This document shows, piece after piece, positions 63,307 to 64,000 of a DNA stretch of 64,000 bases. The translations under genes and the position numbers were made by a program. How positions within the stretch are numbered: position 1 is the stretch's first letter; each line of letters opens with the position of its first letter. The DNA lies in assembly GCA_023014485.1 (NCBI GenBank), contig JAJOZX010008830.1:31001-95000 (forward strand), written 5' to 3'. Below the pieces are notes generated by a model that did no database searches, was not told where the DNA came from, and saw nothing but the letters and a program-made list of their open reading frames with translations. The stretch is from Bathynomus jamesi. Taxonomy: Eukaryota > Arthropoda > Malacostraca > Isopoda > Cirolanidae.

Positions 63307-63420
63307 AATTATCAACTGAGCTAAAAACCCTGAAGATGAGCGTATTGCTCGAAACGTTGCGCAATAAAGAAGACTTTTCATGGCATTTACATTTCTCCTT
63401 GTCATTGGATTTCTACTAAA

Positions 63421-63441
63421 TATATATATATATATATATAT
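63421..63441. repeat. (TA)n microsatellite
   Basis: Short TA run between the PLE and the final mariner. Confidence 0.93.
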
Positions 63442-63443
63442 AC

Positions 63444-64000
63444 AGGGCGTCCCAAAAAAATGTATACACACTTTAACAGCTGATAGCTCAATTGATGTTT
63501 CTTTCTTTCCAAGTTAAACCCATTAGAATTAATAATGGCAGTCAGACTAAGCTTTGAACAAAGGAAATTCATTCTAAAATGCTACTGGAAGTGTGAAAAC
63601 GCAGTTGAAGTGCAAAGACAGTTTAGGAGGGAGTTTCAAACAGATCCACCAACGCGACTTACCATCACTCGAATTAGAGATAAGTTTGAAGCCGATGGAA
63701 CTGTTCAGAATGTCCACAAGAAGCGTTCCGGAAGACCACGGACATCGACAAGCCCCACAAAGCAAGAAAGAGTACTGGAAACGTATCACCAAAGTCCAAG
63801 AAAATCTGTGCGGCAAGCGAGTCGTGAGGTAGGAATTTCAGAATCGTCTGTCCAACGCATTTTGAAGCGCTGTCAATGGAAAAGTTACATTCCAAGATTA
63901 GTCCATGCTATTAATGAAGATGATCCGGACCGAAGAGTGGAGTATTGCGAGTGGTACTTGGCACGATGTGGATGTGGACTGGACGAAGGGGTTTCGTAGA
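63444..64000 (+). mobile_element. Mariner-type transposon, runs off window
   Basis: CAGGGCGTCCCAAAAAAATG after TA is the left end; the transposase begins 90 bp further on. The right end lies outside the window. Confidence 0.88.
63535..64000 (+). pseudogene. Mariner-type transposase, N-terminal half
   Basis: [20 protein letters not shown] starts a first helix-turn-helix; a second follows with [29 protein letters not shown] linker lies between. Frame is open to 63999, but the last codons shift from the expected reading near 63960: the neighbouring frame gives [13 protein letters not shown], a plausible approach to the first catalytic aspartate. So one indel is likely. The catalytic triad is outside the window. 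Confidence 0.87.

Larger units (their letters stand above)
61719..63420 (-). mobile_element. Penelope-like element with inverted terminal fragments
   Basis: Minus-strand RT and endonuclease. A 90-bp segment with GCAACGTTTCGAGCAATACG lies at the 3' side (61719-61813) and inverted at the 5' side (63328-63420). Inverted or partial terminal copies are known in Penelope elements. The RT N-terminus is missing and the inverted fragment joins it directly near 63320. Confidence 0.88.

Overview
This is nuclear eukaryotic DNA, AT-rich and almost entirely repetitive. I find no intact host gene, no rRNA, no functional tRNA and no CRISPR. Interstitial TTAGG-type pentamer runs, very dense (TA)n and (GA)n microsatellites, and the mix of Tc1/mariner, hAT, CR1-like, Penelope-like and tRNA-derived elements suggest an arthropod, plausibly a crustacean. 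That assignment is inference, not demonstrated.

Layout. 1-6 kb: an LTR-flanked element (left LTR cut by the window edge) with no recognisable gag-pol, inserted into a CR1-like LINE whose 3' part follows it. 6-9 kb: unassigned sequence with a local duplication. 9-13.3 kb: a two-module tRNA-like SINE, a palindromic MITE pair, a fold-back made of two mariner C-terminal halves, and a 2.5-kb DNA transposon of a family I cannot name. 13.5-24 kb: SINE-like elements, mariner and hAT MITEs, five-copy palindromic MITEs (first copies) and fold-back elements carrying a tRNA-like core. 24-29 kb: a nearly complete DD37E mariner-type transposon and a Penelope-like (PLE) GIY-YIG endonuclease with its tail. 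29-37 kb: palindromes, a minisatellite bounded by inverted repeat arrays, two hAT elements and a mariner nested in one of them. 37-45 kb: a LINE containing a CR1 copy and a hAT copy, each with its target-site duplication visible, then a hAT with a perfect 8-bp duplication and a pogo-like element. 45-49.2 kb: a near-perfect 3.9-kb palindrome. 49-57 kb: a degraded coding relic on the minus strand split by a Tc1 element and two MITEs, then more MITEs. 57-64 kb: PLE tail inverted repeat, a TIR element, a PLE with RT and endonuclease, and the start of a mariner-type transposase running to the window edge.

How it fits together. The window is a stack of insertions. Target-site duplications, nested breaks and one empty paralogous site fix the order of several events. 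Its most distinctive feature is inverted repetition at every scale. One palindromic core module, containing ACTGTACGCCCTTGACGATT and a TTAGG-like stretch, occurs inside elements with at least three different kinds of ends and inside the arms of the 3.9-kb palindrome. Five copies of one version carry perfect 8-bp target duplications, so that version moved as a DNA transposon. This modular fold-back family is my best candidate for something undescribed. Second is a conserved hammerhead-like core architecture in the tails of three Penelope-like elements, with stems that appear to covary.
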